From positions 147,095 through 211,094 of the forward strand of contig NZ_FZNO01000004.1 of the NCBI RefSeq assembly GCF_900188025.1: 64,000 bases of DNA, in the 5' to 3' direction. The notes below the pieces were generated by a model, which saw nothing but the letters and a program-made list of their open reading frames with translations, had not been told where the DNA came from and did no database searches. This document shows positions 1 to 9,075 of this stretch, in pieces. The stretch comes from Blastococcus mobilis (GTDB lineage: Bacteria > Actinomycetota > Actinomycetes > Mycobacteriales > Geodermatophilaceae). Position 1 is the stretch's first letter. Each line of letters begins with the position of its first letter. Both the position numbers and the translations under genes were made by a program.

Positions 1-1684
1 GCAACCACTCACCGATCGCCTTCCCCTGCGGGTCGAAGCGGGTGCTGGCCGCCACGCCCCGGCCGAGCAGCCCATCGATCACGATGTTGACCGCGCGCAG
101 GTTCGGCAGCGGATGCACGTCGACGGGCAGCCCGGCCGCCTCGGGGAGCAGCTCGCGCACACGGTCGGGCGTGAGCGTGGCCGCGAGCCAGGCGGCGGCC
201 CCGTCCGTGCGCGCCCAGATCCCGATGTTCGCGGTGCCGCCCTTGTCGCCACTGCGCGCCCGCGCCACCGCGCCCAGCGGCGCCGACCGGGTGGGTCCGT
301 CGACGGTCGTGCTCCGAGTGCCACTGCACTCAGCGCACGAGCTTCCGGAGGACACCTCCTGAATGGGTCGGGTTCCCTCCGGCGGGGCGACGTCCACCCG
401 CGAGCCGTCGGGGAGGACGGCGACGTGCGGCACCTCGGTCTGCGGCACGTAGGCCGCGGTGTAGACGCCGTAGGGCGAGCCGTTGCCGGGTGGCGCGGTC
501 AGGTGGAAGCCGGGGTAGCCGGCGAGCGCCATCTCGACGGCGGCCCCGCTGAAGGCCCGCCCGACGACGTCCGGCGAGGGGTCGAGCGCCTGGCAGCGGA
601 GGAGCACGCTGGCGCCGGCCTCGGTGTCGGCGTCCGCCCGCCCGTCCCCGAGCTGGGACCAAACCAGCTCCGCGGGCCGCGCCGGGAGCGCGGCCTCGAA
701 CTGGGCCCGGACGAAGGCGGGTTTCGCGTCGATGCGGTCACCGGTGAGCACGAACGTGACCTCGTTGCGGTGGCCGCCGAGGGAGTTGAGGCAGACCTTC
801 GTGGTGGGCGGCGGGCGCTCGCCCCGGACACCGGAGATGCGCACGCGGTCGGGGCCGTCGTCGTGCAGCTCGATCGTGTCGAACCGGGCGACGACGTCGG
901 GGCCGCCGTAGCGCGGGCCACCGATCTCGTACAGCAGCTGGGCGGTGACGGTGTCGCGGTCGACGACGCCGCCGGTGCCGGGGTGCTTGGTGAGGACGCA
1001 CGACCCGTCGGCCGAGATCTCGGCCAGGGGGAAGCCGGGGTGCAGCAGCTTCTCCAGCGGGTGCTCGTCGAAGCACGACAGGTTGCCGCCGGTCGCCTGG
1101 GCGCCGCACTCGAGCACGTGCCCGGCGACCACCGCCCCCGCCAGTGCGTCGAGGTCGTCGCGGCCCCAGCCGAAGCGCGCGATCGCGGGGCCGACCACGA
1201 GCGAGGCGTCGGTGACCCGCCCCGTGACCACGACGTCGGCGCCGGCCCGCAGGCACTCGGCGATCCCGAAGGCGCCCAGGTAGGCGTTCGCCGTCAGCGG
1301 CGAGCCGAGGCCCAGCTCGGCGGCGCGCGGGAGCAGGTCGTCCCCCTCGATGTGCGCGACGGAGGCGCCGACCCCAAGCCGGCCGGCCAGCTCGCGCAGC
1401 GCGCCGGCGAGGCCGGCCGGGTTCAGCCCGCCGGCGTTGACCACGATCCGCACGCCACGGTCCACGGCCAGCCCGAGGCACTCCTCCATCTGGCCGAGGA
1501 AGGTGCGGGCGTATCCCCGGGAGGGGTCCTTGGCGCGGTCCCGCCCGAGGATCAGCAGGGTGAGCTCGGCCAGGTAGTCGCCGGTGAGAACGTCGAGCGG
1601 CCCGCCCTCGAGCATCTCCCGCACCGCGGCCCGCCGGTCGCCGTAGAAACCCGAGGCGTTGCCGATCCGCAGCGGCGCGGTCAC
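1..1684 (-). CDS. AtuA-like (DUF1446) acyclic terpene utilisation family protein, C-terminus cut by window edge
   Basis: The reading frame starts with GTG and runs off the left edge, giving about 561 residues. The N-terminal part ([11 protein letters not shown] near residue 7, [27 protein letters not shown]) is typical of the DUF1446/AtuA family, found in acyclic terpene and related acyl-CoA catabolic clusters; the biochemical reaction is poorly defined in the family. The C-terminal part ([15 protein letters not shown]) matches the AtuA-like ferredoxin-fold domain that is fused here to the main domain. The start overlaps the stop of the upstream TIGR03084-type gene by 4 bases (GTGA), so the two are almost certainly co-translated. 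The stop codon lies outside the window. Confidence 0.88.
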   Translation of the reverse strand, partial: MTAPLRIGNASGFYGDRRAAVREMLEGGPLDVLTGDYLAELTLLILGRDRAKDPSRGYARTFLGQMEECLGLAVDRGVRIVVNAGGLNPAGLAGALRELAGRLGVGASVAHIEGDDLLPRAAELGLGSPLTANAYLGAFGIAECLRAGADVVVTGRVTDASLVVGPAIARFGWGRDDLDALAGAVVAGHVLECGAQATGGNLSCFDEHPLEKLLHPGFPLAEISADGSCVLTKHPGTGGVVDRDTVTAQLLYEIGGPRYGGPDVVARFDTIELHDDGPDRVRISGVRGERPPPTTKVCLNSLGGHRNEVTFVLTGDRIDAKPAFVRAQFEAALPARPAELVWSQLGDGRADADTEAGASVLLRCQALDPSPDVVGRAFSGAAVEMALAGYPGFHLTAPPGNGSPYGVYTAAYVPQTEVPHVAVLPDGSRVDVAPPEGTRPIQEVSSGSSCAECSGTRSTTVDGPTRSAPLGAVARARSGDKGGTANIGIWARTDGAAAWLAATLTPDRVRELLPEAAGLPVDVHPLPNLRAVNIVIDGLLGRGVAASTRFDPQGKAIGEWL

Positions 1685-2499
1685 GCCTCCGCCCCCGAGG
1701 CCGGCCGACCCGGACCGGGTGGTCCGGCGAACGCCTGCGCGAGGTCCAGCCAGCGGTCGGCGTCCGGCCCCGCGGCACGCAGCGCCAGGTCGGCGCGGTG
1801 CCGGCGCTGGGTGACCCGCAGGCAGAAGTCCAGCGCCGGGCCGGTGACCCGCTGGGCGGCGTCCTCGGGCCCCCAGCTCCAGGTGGACCCGTCCGGCGCG
1901 GCCAGTTCCACCCGGAGCGGCTCGGCGGGAGCGGGCAGGCGGTGCTGGATGAAGGCGAAGTCGCGCGTGCGGACGCCGAGGTGGGCGATGTGCCGCAGCC
2001 GGGCGGTTGCCGACGGCGGCAGGCGGAGCGCGTCGGTGATGTCGAGACCGTGCGCCCAGGTCTCCATCAGGCGTGCGGTGGCCATCGAGGCGGCGCTCAT
2101 CGGCGGACCGAACCAGGGCAGCTTCGTTCCGTGCGGCAGGGCGGCCAGCCGGTCCGCCAGCTCTGCGCGGCCGGACCGCCAGCGGGCGAGCAGGCGCTCC
2201 GGTCGGTCGGCGGCACCCGCCGCGGCCGCGTCGTCGACGAGCGCGGTCAGCTGCGGACCCGCGGCTGCGACGGCTGCGGAGAAGCCTTCCGGATCGGTCG
2301 CCGCGCACAGGGCCTGGTCGTCGGTCCAGGCGAGGTGGGCGATCTGGTGGGCGACGGTCCAGCCGTCGGCCGGCGTCGGCTCGAGCCAGGCGGTGTCCCC
2401 GAGGCCGGCCACGACGTCGTCGAGAGCGGCGCCCTCGGCGGCGAGATCGGCGAGCAGCTCGTACAGCAGCGCCGAGGGGTCTGGCACGGCCACCTCCAC
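1681..2499 (-). CDS. TIGR03084-type protein with DinB-like metal-binding N-terminus (mycothiol-dependent isomerase superfamily)
   Basis: The 272-residue product has the pattern [18 protein letters not shown], where the His residues belong to a DinB/maleylpyruvate-isomerase-like four-helix metal site, and a second conserved stretch [14 protein letters not shown]. This matches the actinobacterial TIGR03084 family, whose function is unknown; mycothiol-dependent chemistry is only an inference from the fold. GTG at 2499 is chosen because GATCGT lies 6 nt upstream, as at other probable leaderless starts in this window; in-frame GTGs at 2493 and 2487 are alternatives, the last preceded by GGAGG. It overlaps the AtuA gene by 4 bases and has a TetR-type operator immediately upstream. 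Confidence 0.85.
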   Translation of the reverse strand: MEVAVPDPSALLYELLADLAAEGAALDDVVAGLGDTAWLEPTPADGWTVAHQIAHLAWTDDQALCAATDPEGFSAAVAAAGPQLTALVDDAAAAGAADRPERLLARWRSGRAELADRLAALPHGTKLPWFGPPMSAASMATARLMETWAHGLDITDALRLPPSATARLRHIAHLGVRTRDFAFIQHRLPAPAEPLRVELAAPDGSTWSWGPEDAAQRVTGPALDFCLRVTQRRHRADLALRAAGPDADRWLDLAQAFAGPPGPGRPASGAEA

Positions 2500-2514
2500 G
2501 CTCCGACGATCCCA

Positions 2515-2534
2515 CTGACCGCCCGTACGGTCAG
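2515..2534. promoter_or_regulatory. TetR-type operator upstream of the TIGR03084-AtuA operon
   Basis: Inverted repeat CTGACCG-N6-CGGTCAG, containing the 8-bp palindrome CCGTACGG. It covers the -10 to -35 zone of the gene starting at 2499. Read on the minus strand it begins CTGACCGTACGG, the same 12 bases that occur in the site at 3266-3287 in front of the tetR gene. It overlaps the last codon of tetR. Confidence 0.65.
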
Positions 2535-3262
2535 CTTGGGGTGTGATCCACGTCGCAGTCAAGACCCGGAGCGCGAGCCGCACGGACGACCTCCGCCACG
2601 ACCCTCGCGACCTCGCCGTCCGGATGACCGAGGACTTGGGCCGCACCCGGATCGGTCAGCACGCCACCGAGGAAGGTGTCGACGAACGAGGCGGCCACCT
2701 CGGATGCGCTGCGGGGACCTTCGGGGTCGAACCAGGTCCACATCCAGTGCACGGCTCCGAAGAGCTGGAGCGTGCGCAGCCGGTCGTCGCCCGGCCGGAA
2801 CTCGCCGCCCGCCGTCCCCTCGGCCAGGACGCCGACGACCAGTTCCCGGTACTCGTGACGCAGCGCCTGCGACGTCTCCATCCCTGGAGCGGAGGCGAAG
2901 CGGACCACCTCGCGCTGGAACGCGATCGTCGCGGTCCGGTCGACCACCTGGTAGTGGACGCCCAACTGCACGAAGGCCGCCAGGCGCTCGGCCGGCCGCG
3001 TCAGCCGCTCCCAGATGAGCTGCACCTCGGCCAGCCGGCGGCGCATGTAGCCCTCGTGCAGCTCGCGCAGCATCCGGTCCTTGGTGCCGAAGTGGTGGAC
3101 GATCGTGCCCTTGCTGATGCCGAGCTCCACGGCGAGGTCACCGAAGTTGGTGCCGTCGTAGCCGCGTTCGGCCACCGCCCGGGTGAAGGCCGCGAGGATC
3201 TCCGCGCGGCGGCTGTCACGGCGCGGGGCGGGGCCGTCGGGGACGACGGGGCGGGCGACCAC
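2531..3262 (-). CDS. TetR family transcriptional regulator
   Basis: A 243-residue TetR repressor. The N-terminal helix-turn-helix reads [21 protein letters not shown], shown here only for its key residues, followed by a ligand-binding domain with the usual TetR helices ([19 protein letters not shown]). GTG at 3262 is chosen because TACGGT ends 6 nt upstream and the family domain starts soon after. The promoter overlaps an inverted repeat that also occurs upstream of the neighbouring TIGR03084-AtuA operon, so it probably controls itself, that operon and the divergent LLM gene. The ligand is unknown; an acyl-CoA of the local catabolic pathway would be a reasonable guess. Confidence 0.9.
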   Translation of the reverse strand: MVARPVVPDGPAPRRDSRRAEILAAFTRAVAERGYDGTNFGDLAVELGISKGTIVHHFGTKDRMLRELHEGYMRRRLAEVQLIWERLTRPAERLAAFVQLGVHYQVVDRTATIAFQREVVRFASAPGMETSQALRHEYRELVVGVLAEGTAGGEFRPGDDRLRTLQLFGAVHWMWTWFDPEGPRSASEVAASFVDTFLGGVLTDPGAAQVLGHPDGEVARVVAEVVRAARAPGLDCDVDHTPS

Positions 3263-3265
3263 CCC

Positions 3266-3287
3266 CTGACCGTACGGACGGACGGTC
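3266..3287. promoter_or_regulatory. TetR-type operator in the tetR / LLM divergent promoter
   Basis: GACCGT-N8-ACGGTC inverted repeat with an internal CCGTACGG palindrome. It overlaps the likely -10 (TACGGT on the minus strand) of tetR and lies 44 bases before the divergent LLM gene. The first 12 bases, CTGACCGTACGG, are identical to the minus-strand reading of the site at 2515-2534. Confidence 0.65.
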
Positions 3288-3330
3288 CCCTCTGGCCAGC
3301 GCCGGGTCGCGTGGTGCAGGCTCCCGTACC

Positions 3331-4347
3331 GTGCTCCTCGACGCCGCGCTGCTGTCCACCGGGATCGACGACGTCGCGGCCACCGCGCGCGACCTGGAGG
3401 CCCGCGGCTACGCCGGCGTCTGGGCCTCGGAGGCCGACCACGACCCGTTCCTCCCGCTGCTCTCCGCTGGCCAGGCGACCAGCCGGCTCCAGGTGGGCAC
3501 GGCCATCGCGGTCGCGTTCGCCCGGTCGCCGATGACCCTGGCCATGACCGCGCACGATCTGCAGCGCTACACGCGCGGCCGCTTCGTCCTGGGGCTGGGC
3601 AGCCAGGTGAAGCCGCACGTGGAGCGCCGGTTCTCCATGCCGTGGAGCCCGCCGGTCGAGCGCATGCGGGAGTACGTGGCCGCACTACGGGCCATCTGGA
3701 GCGCCTGGCAGGACGGCACCCGGCTGCGGTTCGAGGGCGAGCACTACCGCCACACGTTGATGACGCCGATGTTCTCGCCGCCCGCCCACCCGTGGGGCGC
3801 GCCGCCGGTGCACCTGGCCGCCGTCGGGCCGGGGATGACCCGGCTCGCCGGCGAGGTGGCCGACGGACTGCTCGCCCACGGCTTCACCACCGCCCGCTAC
3901 CTGCGCGAGCGCACCCTGCCCGCCCTCCAGGAGGGGCTCGCCGCGTCCGGTCGCGCGCGGGATGAGGTGACGATCAGCCTGCCCGGGTTCGTGGTCACCG
4001 GGCGCACCGAGCCGGAGCGCGCCGCGGCCGCCGCGGCCGTGAAGGCGACCGTCGCCTTCTACGGCAGCACGCCCGCCTACCGGCCCGTGCTCGAACTGCA
4101 CGGCTGGGACGCCCTGGCCGACGAGCTGCACGCGCTGTCGGTGGGCCGCCGCGAGGACAAGTGGACGGCGATGCGTGACCTGGTCGACGACGAGGTGCTG
4201 GAGACGTTCGCGGTCGTCGGCGACCCCGACGAGATCGGCCCGCTCGCGCGGAAGCGGTTCGACGGTCTGGTCGACAGGTTCAGCGTCTACGCGTCCTACC
4301 CCGCACCGATCGAGCTCTGGGACCCCCTGATGGCAGCGTTCCGCTGA
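3331..4347 (+). CDS. LLM class F420-dependent oxidoreductase, TIGR03617-like
   Basis: A 338-residue luciferase-like monooxygenase fold protein. The start (LLDAALLSTGIDDVAATARDL), the segment GTAIAVAFARSPMTLAM and the cofactor-loop region FVLGLGSQVKPHVERRF are characteristic of the TIGR03617 subfamily of F420-dependent oxidoreductases. The natural substrate is unknown. The start is GTG at 3331, with CAGGCT 8 nt upstream and no ribosome binding site. It is divergent from tetR with a shared operator, so it is probably part of the same catabolic regulon as the AtuA-like gene. Confidence 0.88.
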   Translation: MLLDAALLSTGIDDVAATARDLEARGYAGVWASEADHDPFLPLLSAGQATSRLQVGTAIAVAFARSPMTLAMTAHDLQRYTRGRFVLGLGSQVKPHVERRFSMPWSPPVERMREYVAALRAIWSAWQDGTRLRFEGEHYRHTLMTPMFSPPAHPWGAPPVHLAAVGPGMTRLAGEVADGLLAHGFTTARYLRERTLPALQEGLAASGRARDEVTISLPGFVVTGRTEPERAAAAAAVKATVAFYGSTPAYRPVLELHGWDALADELHALSVGRREDKWTAMRDLVDDEVLETFAVVGDPDEIGPLARKRFDGLVDRFSVYASYPAPIELWDPLMAAFR

Positions 4348-4492
4348 CGAACGCTCCGCTGGGAGCCGCGCCTCGCAGCAGAGGAGCACCCGCCCCCACC
4401 AGCGGGGACGTGACTCACCTCTCATCCCTCGTGGGGAGGATCACCACCCCCAGGCTGTTTCTCCGGCGCGGGGTGAGGGCAGGCTGGTCGGC

Positions 4493-4630
4493 ATGGAGGA
4501 CACCCAGCGCGACGCACGAGTATCCGACGACTCCACCGAGGTCCACACCGAGGAGTCCCGCACGCCGGAGCCGGCGGCCGTGACGGTCGCCCGCATGCTG
4601 GCCAACCCGCGCCGCATCCGCCGGAGCTGA
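4493..4630 (+). CDS. Small acidic hypothetical protein (45 aa)
   Basis: ATG to TGA gives 45 residues with a very polar N-terminal half (DTQRDARVSDDSTEVHTEES) and a basic tail ending NPRRIRRS. No domain is recognised. CAGGCT sits 7 nt before the ATG, the probable leaderless signature of this window, and a GC hairpin follows the stop. Codon choice is strongly G/C at third positions, which supports real coding. Function unknown. Confidence 0.5.
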   Translation: MEDTQRDARVSDDSTEVHTEESRTPEPAAVTVARMLANPRRIRRS

Positions 4631-4645
4631 CCCCCGCGCCGGGGG
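4631..4645 (+). terminator. Short GC hairpin after the 45-aa gene
   Basis: CCCCC-GCGCC-GGGGG immediately follows the stop codon at 4630. It is a plausible weak terminator but has no T tract. Confidence 0.3.
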
Positions 4646-4805
4646 TGCCGCCCAGCGGCGACCCGGCGTTGGTCACCGTCCGTGGCCACACCGGCCCCAC
4701 CGGCCCCCGGCGTCTCGCGGAACACGCATGCCCCTCATCACTCAGAGCGATCAACCCCGGCGCGCCGCGAACTGATCCGTCACGCATGTGATGCACCATC
4801 GCTGC

Positions 4806-5447
4806 GTGACCGCCGCCCTGCCCCTCGCCGCCGACGACGCCTTCGCTGCCGCCGACGGCGGCGCCCCGGTTCGCCGCAGCCGCGCGGAGCGGCAGGCGAT
4901 CGTGCTGGACACCGCCGAGCGGCTCTTCGCCGGCCGGAGTTCGCGCAGTGTCGGCATGGACGAGCTCGTCCGCGAGACCGGCCTGGGCAAGATGACGGTG
5001 TACCGGCTCTTCAAGAGCAAGGACGACCTGGTCGGGGCCTACCTCTCCCGCAAGGCGGCCACGGTCCTCGCCTTCATCGACGCCGAGCTGGTCCGGCTGG
5101 AGGGTGACCCCCGCGCCGCCCTGCTCTCGGTGGTGGACGCCGTCGAGCGCGACGTGACGCGCACCGGCTTCCGCGGCTGCCCCTTCACCAACGTCAGCAG
5201 CGAGTACGACGACCCGCAGCACCCTGCGCGGTCGGCCGCCGCGGACTACAAGTTCGAGTTGCACACGCGCCTGGAGCGGCTGGCCGAGGAGGTCGCCCCG
5301 GGCAACGGCGAGGACCTCGCCGCCCAGATGCACCTGATCATCGACGGCATGTACCTCTCCGGGGGCCTGCTCGGGCCCGACGGCCCGGCCGCGCACGGCC
5401 GCCGGCTCGCCGAGCGCCTGATCGCCATCGCCGTCGGCGCCGTCTGA
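4806..5447 (+). CDS. TetR family transcriptional regulator
   Basis: A 213-residue TetR protein: the DNA-binding domain covers roughly residues 25-75 (AERLFAGRSSRSVGMDELV, then TGLGKMTVYRLFKSKDDL), followed by a C-terminal domain containing GCPFTNVSSEYDDPQHPAR, a motif common in TetR proteins next to oxidoreductase genes. GTG at 4806 is chosen over ATG at 4791 because CACCAT lies exactly 6 nt upstream and the family domain starts well inside. It stands alone, with no obvious partner. TCACGCATGTGA at 4780-4791 could be its operator. Target genes and ligand are unknown. Confidence 0.88.
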   Translation: MTAALPLAADDAFAAADGGAPVRRSRAERQAIVLDTAERLFAGRSSRSVGMDELVRETGLGKMTVYRLFKSKDDLVGAYLSRKAATVLAFIDAELVRLEGDPRAALLSVVDAVERDVTRTGFRGCPFTNVSSEYDDPQHPARSAAADYKFELHTRLERLAEEVAPGNGEDLAAQMHLIIDGMYLSGGLLGPDGPAAHGRRLAERLIAIAVGAV

Positions 5448-5529
5448 TCCAGCCGTCGGCGCCGTCCGACCGAGCCGTCGGTGCGGGCCTGACGCGTGGC
5501 CGTTCCCGCTCCTCCGGCACCATGAGCCG

Positions 5530-5955
5530 GTGACGACCGACCGGACCCGGCCCGACCTCGACGACACCACCGTCGAGGGCCTCGGCAAGCTCTCCGAGGC
5601 GCTCGAGACCGTCGAGCAGGCACGCGGCATGCTCTACGGCTTCCACCAGCTGACCGGCAAGGCCGACCTGCTGCTCCAGGACGCCGTCGATCTGCTCCGG
5701 CAGGCCGGGCACACCGCCCTCGCTGACGACCTGGACCGCGATCTGGTGGGCCGCAACGTCGTCGCCGACCGGTGGACCTTCCAGATCGTCGAGGACTACG
5801 ACGCGAACTACTGGGCCACGTTCCGGGACCTCGACGGACGGGCCCGGACCGAGCTGGCCGACGGCGACCGGCACGTGTACGAGGCCCGCATGAAGCAGCG
5901 GGAACGGAGCACCGGGCACCCCCGCCACGAGGCGGGCCCCGCCCTCGCCGACTGA
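5530..5955 (+). CDS. Conserved hypothetical protein (141 aa)
   Basis: The 141-residue soluble protein is helical and charged (LETVEQARGMLYGFHQL, DLLLQDAVDLLRQAGH, VGRNVVADRWTFQIVEDYD). It looks like a conserved actinobacterial hypothetical protein, but I do not recognise a named domain. The start is GTG with CACCAT 6 nt upstream. It is a stand-alone gene between a tetR gene and a small acidic ORF. No signal peptide or membrane segment is visible. Confidence 0.8.
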   Translation: MTTDRTRPDLDDTTVEGLGKLSEALETVEQARGMLYGFHQLTGKADLLLQDAVDLLRQAGHTALADDLDRDLVGRNVVADRWTFQIVEDYDANYWATFRDLDGRARTELADGDRHVYEARMKQRERSTGHPRHEAGPALAD

Positions 5956-6055
5956 GGGTCCGCCCGGCCGGCAGCGACGCGGGCAACGGCTCTCGCGGCT
6001 CGGGGCGGGCGAATTGGCGACGGTCTCGCCCGAGGGCGACGATGTCCACGTGACC

Positions 6056-6220
6056 ATGCCTGATGAGGACAACGCCGGATCCGACCGCCACGCGCGCCCC
6101 ATCGGCAGCGAGGTCGCCCCTCCCGCGGACCCGGAGTCGCAGGGCGGGGAGCCCGGCCCCGCCAGCGGAGTCGCCGGACCGAGCTACCCGCCGGCCGAGA
6201 CCGAGCCCGACGCACAGTGA
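6056..6220 (+). CDS. Small acidic, proline-rich hypothetical protein (54 aa)
   Basis: ATG at 6056 gives 54 residues (starts MPDEDNAGSDRHARPIG) rich in Pro, Glu, Asp, Gly and Ser and lacking hydrophobic core segments, so it is probably disordered. The frame could start further upstream at 6014, but the ATG gives a tighter acidic product. It resembles the other small acidic proteins in this window (8815, 9076, 59601). Function unknown. Confidence 0.45.
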   Translation: MPDEDNAGSDRHARPIGSEVAPPADPESQGGEPGPASGVAGPSYPPAETEPDAQ

Positions 6221-6268
6221 GCGCGGAGTGCTCTGCGCCCACCCGGTCAGGGCACCACACTTGAGGGC

Positions 6269-6646
6269 GTGACGACTCCCGATCCACGCCCCCCCGGCAC
6301 CCCCGGCACCGACCCCACCCTCGGCTCGCGTGGGAATGAGCCGGCGGGCCCGCCGCCGGCCACGTCCACCGGTCCGGCCACTCCTGCCCCGGCGCCCCAG
6401 CAGCCGGCGCGGGGCACCGGTCGCACGATCCGTCGCACGCTCGCACTCTCGCTGCTCATCTTCGTGACGGTCGTCCTGGTGCTGTTCGTCGTCTTCAACA
6501 CCCAGACCGTCGACATCAGCCTGGTCTTCACCGACGTGCGCGCCCCCCTGGTCGTGGCGCTGCTGGTGGCGGCCGCGCTGGGCGGGGCCATCGTCGGGTT
6601 GTTCGACGCCGTCATGGTGGCGCGCGGGCGCCGGAAGAGGCGCTGA
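6269..6646 (+). CDS. LapA (DUF1049) domain-containing membrane protein
   Basis: A 125-residue protein with a Pro/Thr-rich, low-complexity N-terminal tail (residues 1-50) followed by two transmembrane helices, LALSLLIFVTVVLVLFVVF and a second in VVALLVAAALGGAIVGLF, and a basic end (RGRRKRR). The NTQTVDISLVF segment between the helices is the hallmark of LapA/DUF1049 proteins. In proteobacteria LapA acts in lipopolysaccharide assembly; in actinobacteria the role is unknown. The start is GTG with CACACT 7 nt upstream. A strong hairpin follows the stop. Confidence 0.85.
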   Translation: MTTPDPRPPGTPGTDPTLGSRGNEPAGPPPATSTGPATPAPAPQQPARGTGRTIRRTLALSLLIFVTVVLVLFVVFNTQTVDISLVFTDVRAPLVVALLVAAALGGAIVGLFDAVMVARGRRKRR

Positions 6647-6650
6647 TCGG

Positions 6651-6683
6651 TGAGTGACACACCCCGTCGGGGCGTGTCACTCA
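6651..6683. terminator. 33-bp hairpin between the LapA-type gene and fadE
   Basis: Arms of 16 bp (TGAGTGACACACCCCG at 6651-6666, its complement at 6668-6683) differ at one position around a single-base centre. It starts 5 bases after a stop codon and so may act as a terminator, but the highly symmetrical TGAGTGACAC ends could equally be a repressor site for the downstream acyl-CoA dehydrogenase. Confidence 0.6.
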
Positions 6684-6702
6684 TGGAGCACTTGCTCGTT
6701 GC

Positions 6703-6738
6703 TACCCGTGGGTAATACCGTTTGTTACTGGCGAGTAG
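6703..6738 (+). promoter_or_regulatory. Candidate operators in the fadE promoter
   Basis: Two palindromes lie close together: TACCC-GT-GGGTA at 6703-6714 and TACT-GGCG-AGTA at 6726-6737. TTGCTC at 6692-6697 and TAATAC at 6713-6718 could form a -35/-10 pair, so both palindromes would touch the promoter. The second resembles short TetR-type sites in front of fatty-acid oxidation genes; this is an inference. Confidence 0.4.
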
Positions 6739-6780
6739 GAGATCGCCGTCCACCGCACGGAGCACGGGAGCGCAACGCAC

Positions 6781-8625
6781 ATGAGCCACTACACGGCCAA
6801 CCTCCGGGACCTCGAGTTCAACCTCTTCGAGTTCCTGGACACCAAGGACCGCTTCGGCACCGGGCCGTTCGAGCAGATGGACGCCGACACCGCCCGCGGG
6901 ATCCTCTCCGAGATCCGCAAGCTGGCGGAGGGCCCGATCGCCGCGTCGTTCGTCGACGCCGACCGCAATCCGCCCGTCTTCGACCCGGCGACGAACTCGG
7001 TGACGCTCCCTGAATCCTTCAAGAAGTCGGTCAAGGCCATCGAGGACGGCGAGTGGTACCGGCTCGACCTGCCCGAGCACCTCGGCGGCTTCGGCGCCCC
7101 GCACGTGCTCACCTGGGCCGCCTTCGAGATGATCCTCGGTGCCAACCCGGCGGTCTTCATGTACGGCTCCGGGGCCGCCTTCGCCGCGATCCTCGACGAG
7201 CTGGGCACCCCCGACCAGAAGCGCCTGGCCGAGCTCATGCTCGAGCACAAGTGGGGCGCCACGATGGTCCTCACCGAGCCCGACGCCGGCTCGGACGTCG
7301 GCGCCGGCACCACCAAGGCCGTGCAGCAGCCCGACGGCTCGTGGCACATCACCGGCGTGAAGCGGTTCATCACCTCGGCCGAGCACGACCTGTCGGACAA
7401 CATCATCCACCTGGTGCTGGCCCGCCCCGAGGGTGCGAAGGCCGGCACCAAGGGGCTGTCACTCTTCGTCGTTCCCAAGTTCCACGTCGACCTGGAGACC
7501 GGTGCTCTCGGCGAGCGCAACGGTGCCTACGTCACCAACGTCGAGAAGAAGATGGGGCTCAAGGTCTCCACGACCTGCGAGTTGACCTTCGGCGACGGCC
7601 CGGTGCCGGCGAAGGGCTGGCTGGTCGGCGAGGTGCACGACGGCATCGCGCAGATGTTCAAGGTCATCGAGCACGCCCGCATGTTCGTGGGCGCCAAGGC
7701 CATCGCGACCCTCTCGGCCGGCTACCAGGTCGCGCTCGACTACGCGAAGACCCGTGTCCAGGGTGCCGACCTCACCGCGACGTCGAAGGACGCCCCGCGG
7801 GTGACCATCACCCACCACCCGGACGTGCGCCGGTCGCTCATGCTGCAGAAGGCCTACGCCGAGGGCATGCGCGCGCTGTACCTCTACGCCGCGAGCTTCC
7901 GCGACCAGGTGACCGAGGCCGAGGCCGCCGGCGAAGGCGACGGCGAGAAGGCCGAGCTCGCCGGGCGGGTCAACGACCTGCTGCTGCCGATCGTGAAGGG
8001 GTTCGGCTCCGAGCGGGCCACGCAGCTGCTCACCGCCGAGTCCCTGCAGACCCTCGGGGGCTCCGGGTACCTGCAGGACTACCCGATCGAGCAGTACATC
8101 CGTGACTCCAAGATCGACACCCTCTACGAGGGCACGACGGCGATCCAGGGCCAGGACTTCTTCTTCCGGAAGATCGTGAAGGACGGCGGCGTCGCTCTGA
8201 CCTGGGTGGCCGAGCAGATCCAGGCCACGATCGACGGCGAGGCGGGCAACGGCCGGCTCAAGGAGGAGCGCGCTCTGCTGGCGACCGCGCTCTCCGACGT
8301 CCAGGGCATGCTCACCGCGATGTTCGGTCACCTGACCGCCGCGCAGGAGGACATGACCTCGCTGTACAAGGTCGCCCAGAACACCAGCCGGCTGCTGCTG
8401 GCCACCGGTGACCTGATCACGGGCTGGCTGCTCGTCCGCCAGTCGGAGGTGGCCCTGGCCGCGCTCGGCGGCGAGGTCAGCGAGAGGGACCGCCACTTCT
8501 ACGAGGGCAAGCTCGCCGCCACCCGCTTCTTCGCCACCCAGGTGCTGCCGCGGCTGTCGTCGGAGCGGGTCATCGTCGAGAACACCGACAACGCGCTCAT
8601 GGAGGTCGACGAGGCCGCGTTCTGA
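6781..8625 (+). CDS. FadE5-like acyl-CoA dehydrogenase
   Basis: A 614-residue flavoprotein of the long acyl-CoA dehydrogenase type with an extra N-terminal domain; the start [18 protein letters not shown] is nearly diagnostic of the mycobacterial FadE5-like group. The middle holds the FAD-binding core ([32 protein letters not shown]) and the C-terminal helical part carries [20 protein letters not shown] and [20 protein letters not shown], where the acidic residue in YEGT is the expected catalytic base. It catalyses alpha,beta-dehydrogenation of acyl-CoA in beta-oxidation. The promoter region contains palindromes, so it is probably repressed by a fatty-acid-responsive regulator. It is monocistronic. 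Confidence 0.93.
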   Translation: MSHYTANLRDLEFNLFEFLDTKDRFGTGPFEQMDADTARGILSEIRKLAEGPIAASFVDADRNPPVFDPATNSVTLPESFKKSVKAIEDGEWYRLDLPEHLGGFGAPHVLTWAAFEMILGANPAVFMYGSGAAFAAILDELGTPDQKRLAELMLEHKWGATMVLTEPDAGSDVGAGTTKAVQQPDGSWHITGVKRFITSAEHDLSDNIIHLVLARPEGAKAGTKGLSLFVVPKFHVDLETGALGERNGAYVTNVEKKMGLKVSTTCELTFGDGPVPAKGWLVGEVHDGIAQMFKVIEHARMFVGAKAIATLSAGYQVALDYAKTRVQGADLTATSKDAPRVTITHHPDVRRSLMLQKAYAEGMRALYLYAASFRDQVTEAEAAGEGDGEKAELAGRVNDLLLPIVKGFGSERATQLLTAESLQTLGGSGYLQDYPIEQYIRDSKIDTLYEGTTAIQGQDFFFRKIVKDGGVALTWVAEQIQATIDGEAGNGRLKEERALLATALSDVQGMLTAMFGHLTAAQEDMTSLYKVAQNTSRLLLATGDLITGWLLVRQSEVALAALGGEVSERDRHFYEGKLAATRFFATQVLPRLSSERVIVENTDNALMEVDEAAF

Positions 8626-8672
8626 GAAAGGACCACCCTTCCCCCCACGCCTCGCAGGCTCGGCGTCGGTCC
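8626..8672 (+). repeat. Gene-end element copy 1 (after fadE)
   Basis: Directly after the stop comes GAAAGGACCACCC followed by CGCCTCGCAGGCTCGGCG, which can fold into a small hairpin. The same arrangement follows six or more other stop codons in this window. Confidence 0.55.
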
Positions 8673-8706
8673 CTGACGGGTGGCCGTTCCAGCAGCTCAC
8701 GTCGAG

Positions 8707-8735
8707 GGCCGCCGTTCCCACCGGGGACGGCGGCC
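8707..8735. terminator. Hairpin downstream of fadE
   Basis: GGCCGCCGT and ACGGCGGCC are perfect 9-bp arms around an 11-base loop. It probably terminates fadE transcription before the next gene at 8815. Confidence 0.55.
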
Positions 8736-8814
8736 GGGCTGAGGTGCCGTCGCCGTTTCCGGCCGCGGACGACGGGCATGCCCCCGGGACCACCGCGGAA
8801 CTGGAGGAGGAGCC

Positions 8815-9030
8815 ATGACCGACCCGGCGGGCAGTGACCGGATCCAGCAGGACGTGCCGACCGCATCAGGCACCGGCGACAACAGCGACACCGGGTCCTC
8901 GTTCGAGGACGTGCCGCTGACCCGGGAGGACGCGGTGGCCCGGGACGCCGCCACCCCCGACGACCTGCCCGCGAAGGTCGACGGTGCCGTGGCTCGCGCC
9001 GAGCGTGCCGACCCACCCGGCGGGGCATGA
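8815..9030 (+). CDS. Small acidic hypothetical protein (71 aa)
   Basis: ATG preceded by GGAGGAGGAGCC gives a clear ribosome binding site. The 71-residue product is hydrophilic and acidic (TGDNSDTGSSFEDVPLTRED) with no hydrophobic segments, so it is likely to be disordered. No family is recognised. It is followed after 45 bp by another small acidic gene in the same direction, and the two may form one transcription unit ending at the palindrome at 9251-9284. Confidence 0.6.
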   Translation: MTDPAGSDRIQQDVPTASGTGDNSDTGSSFEDVPLTREDAVARDAATPDDLPAKVDGAVARAERADPPGGA

Positions 9031-9075
9031 CCGCGCCCCGTCTCTCCCGACAGCCCGAGGAGCCCGAGGAGCCCC

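Noticed and set aside
113..2518. An 801-codon open frame on the plus strand
   Set aside because: Shadow of the AtuA-like and TIGR03084-type genes.
4780..4791. TCACGCATGTGA as a CRP-type site
   Set aside because: Spacing is too short for a CRP site (TGTGA-N6-TCACA); at most a local TetR operator.
5432..5495. GCCGTCGGCGCCGTC repeated near the end of the second tetR gene
   Set aside because: Three imperfect copies of a low-complexity GC sequence; most likely slippage without function.
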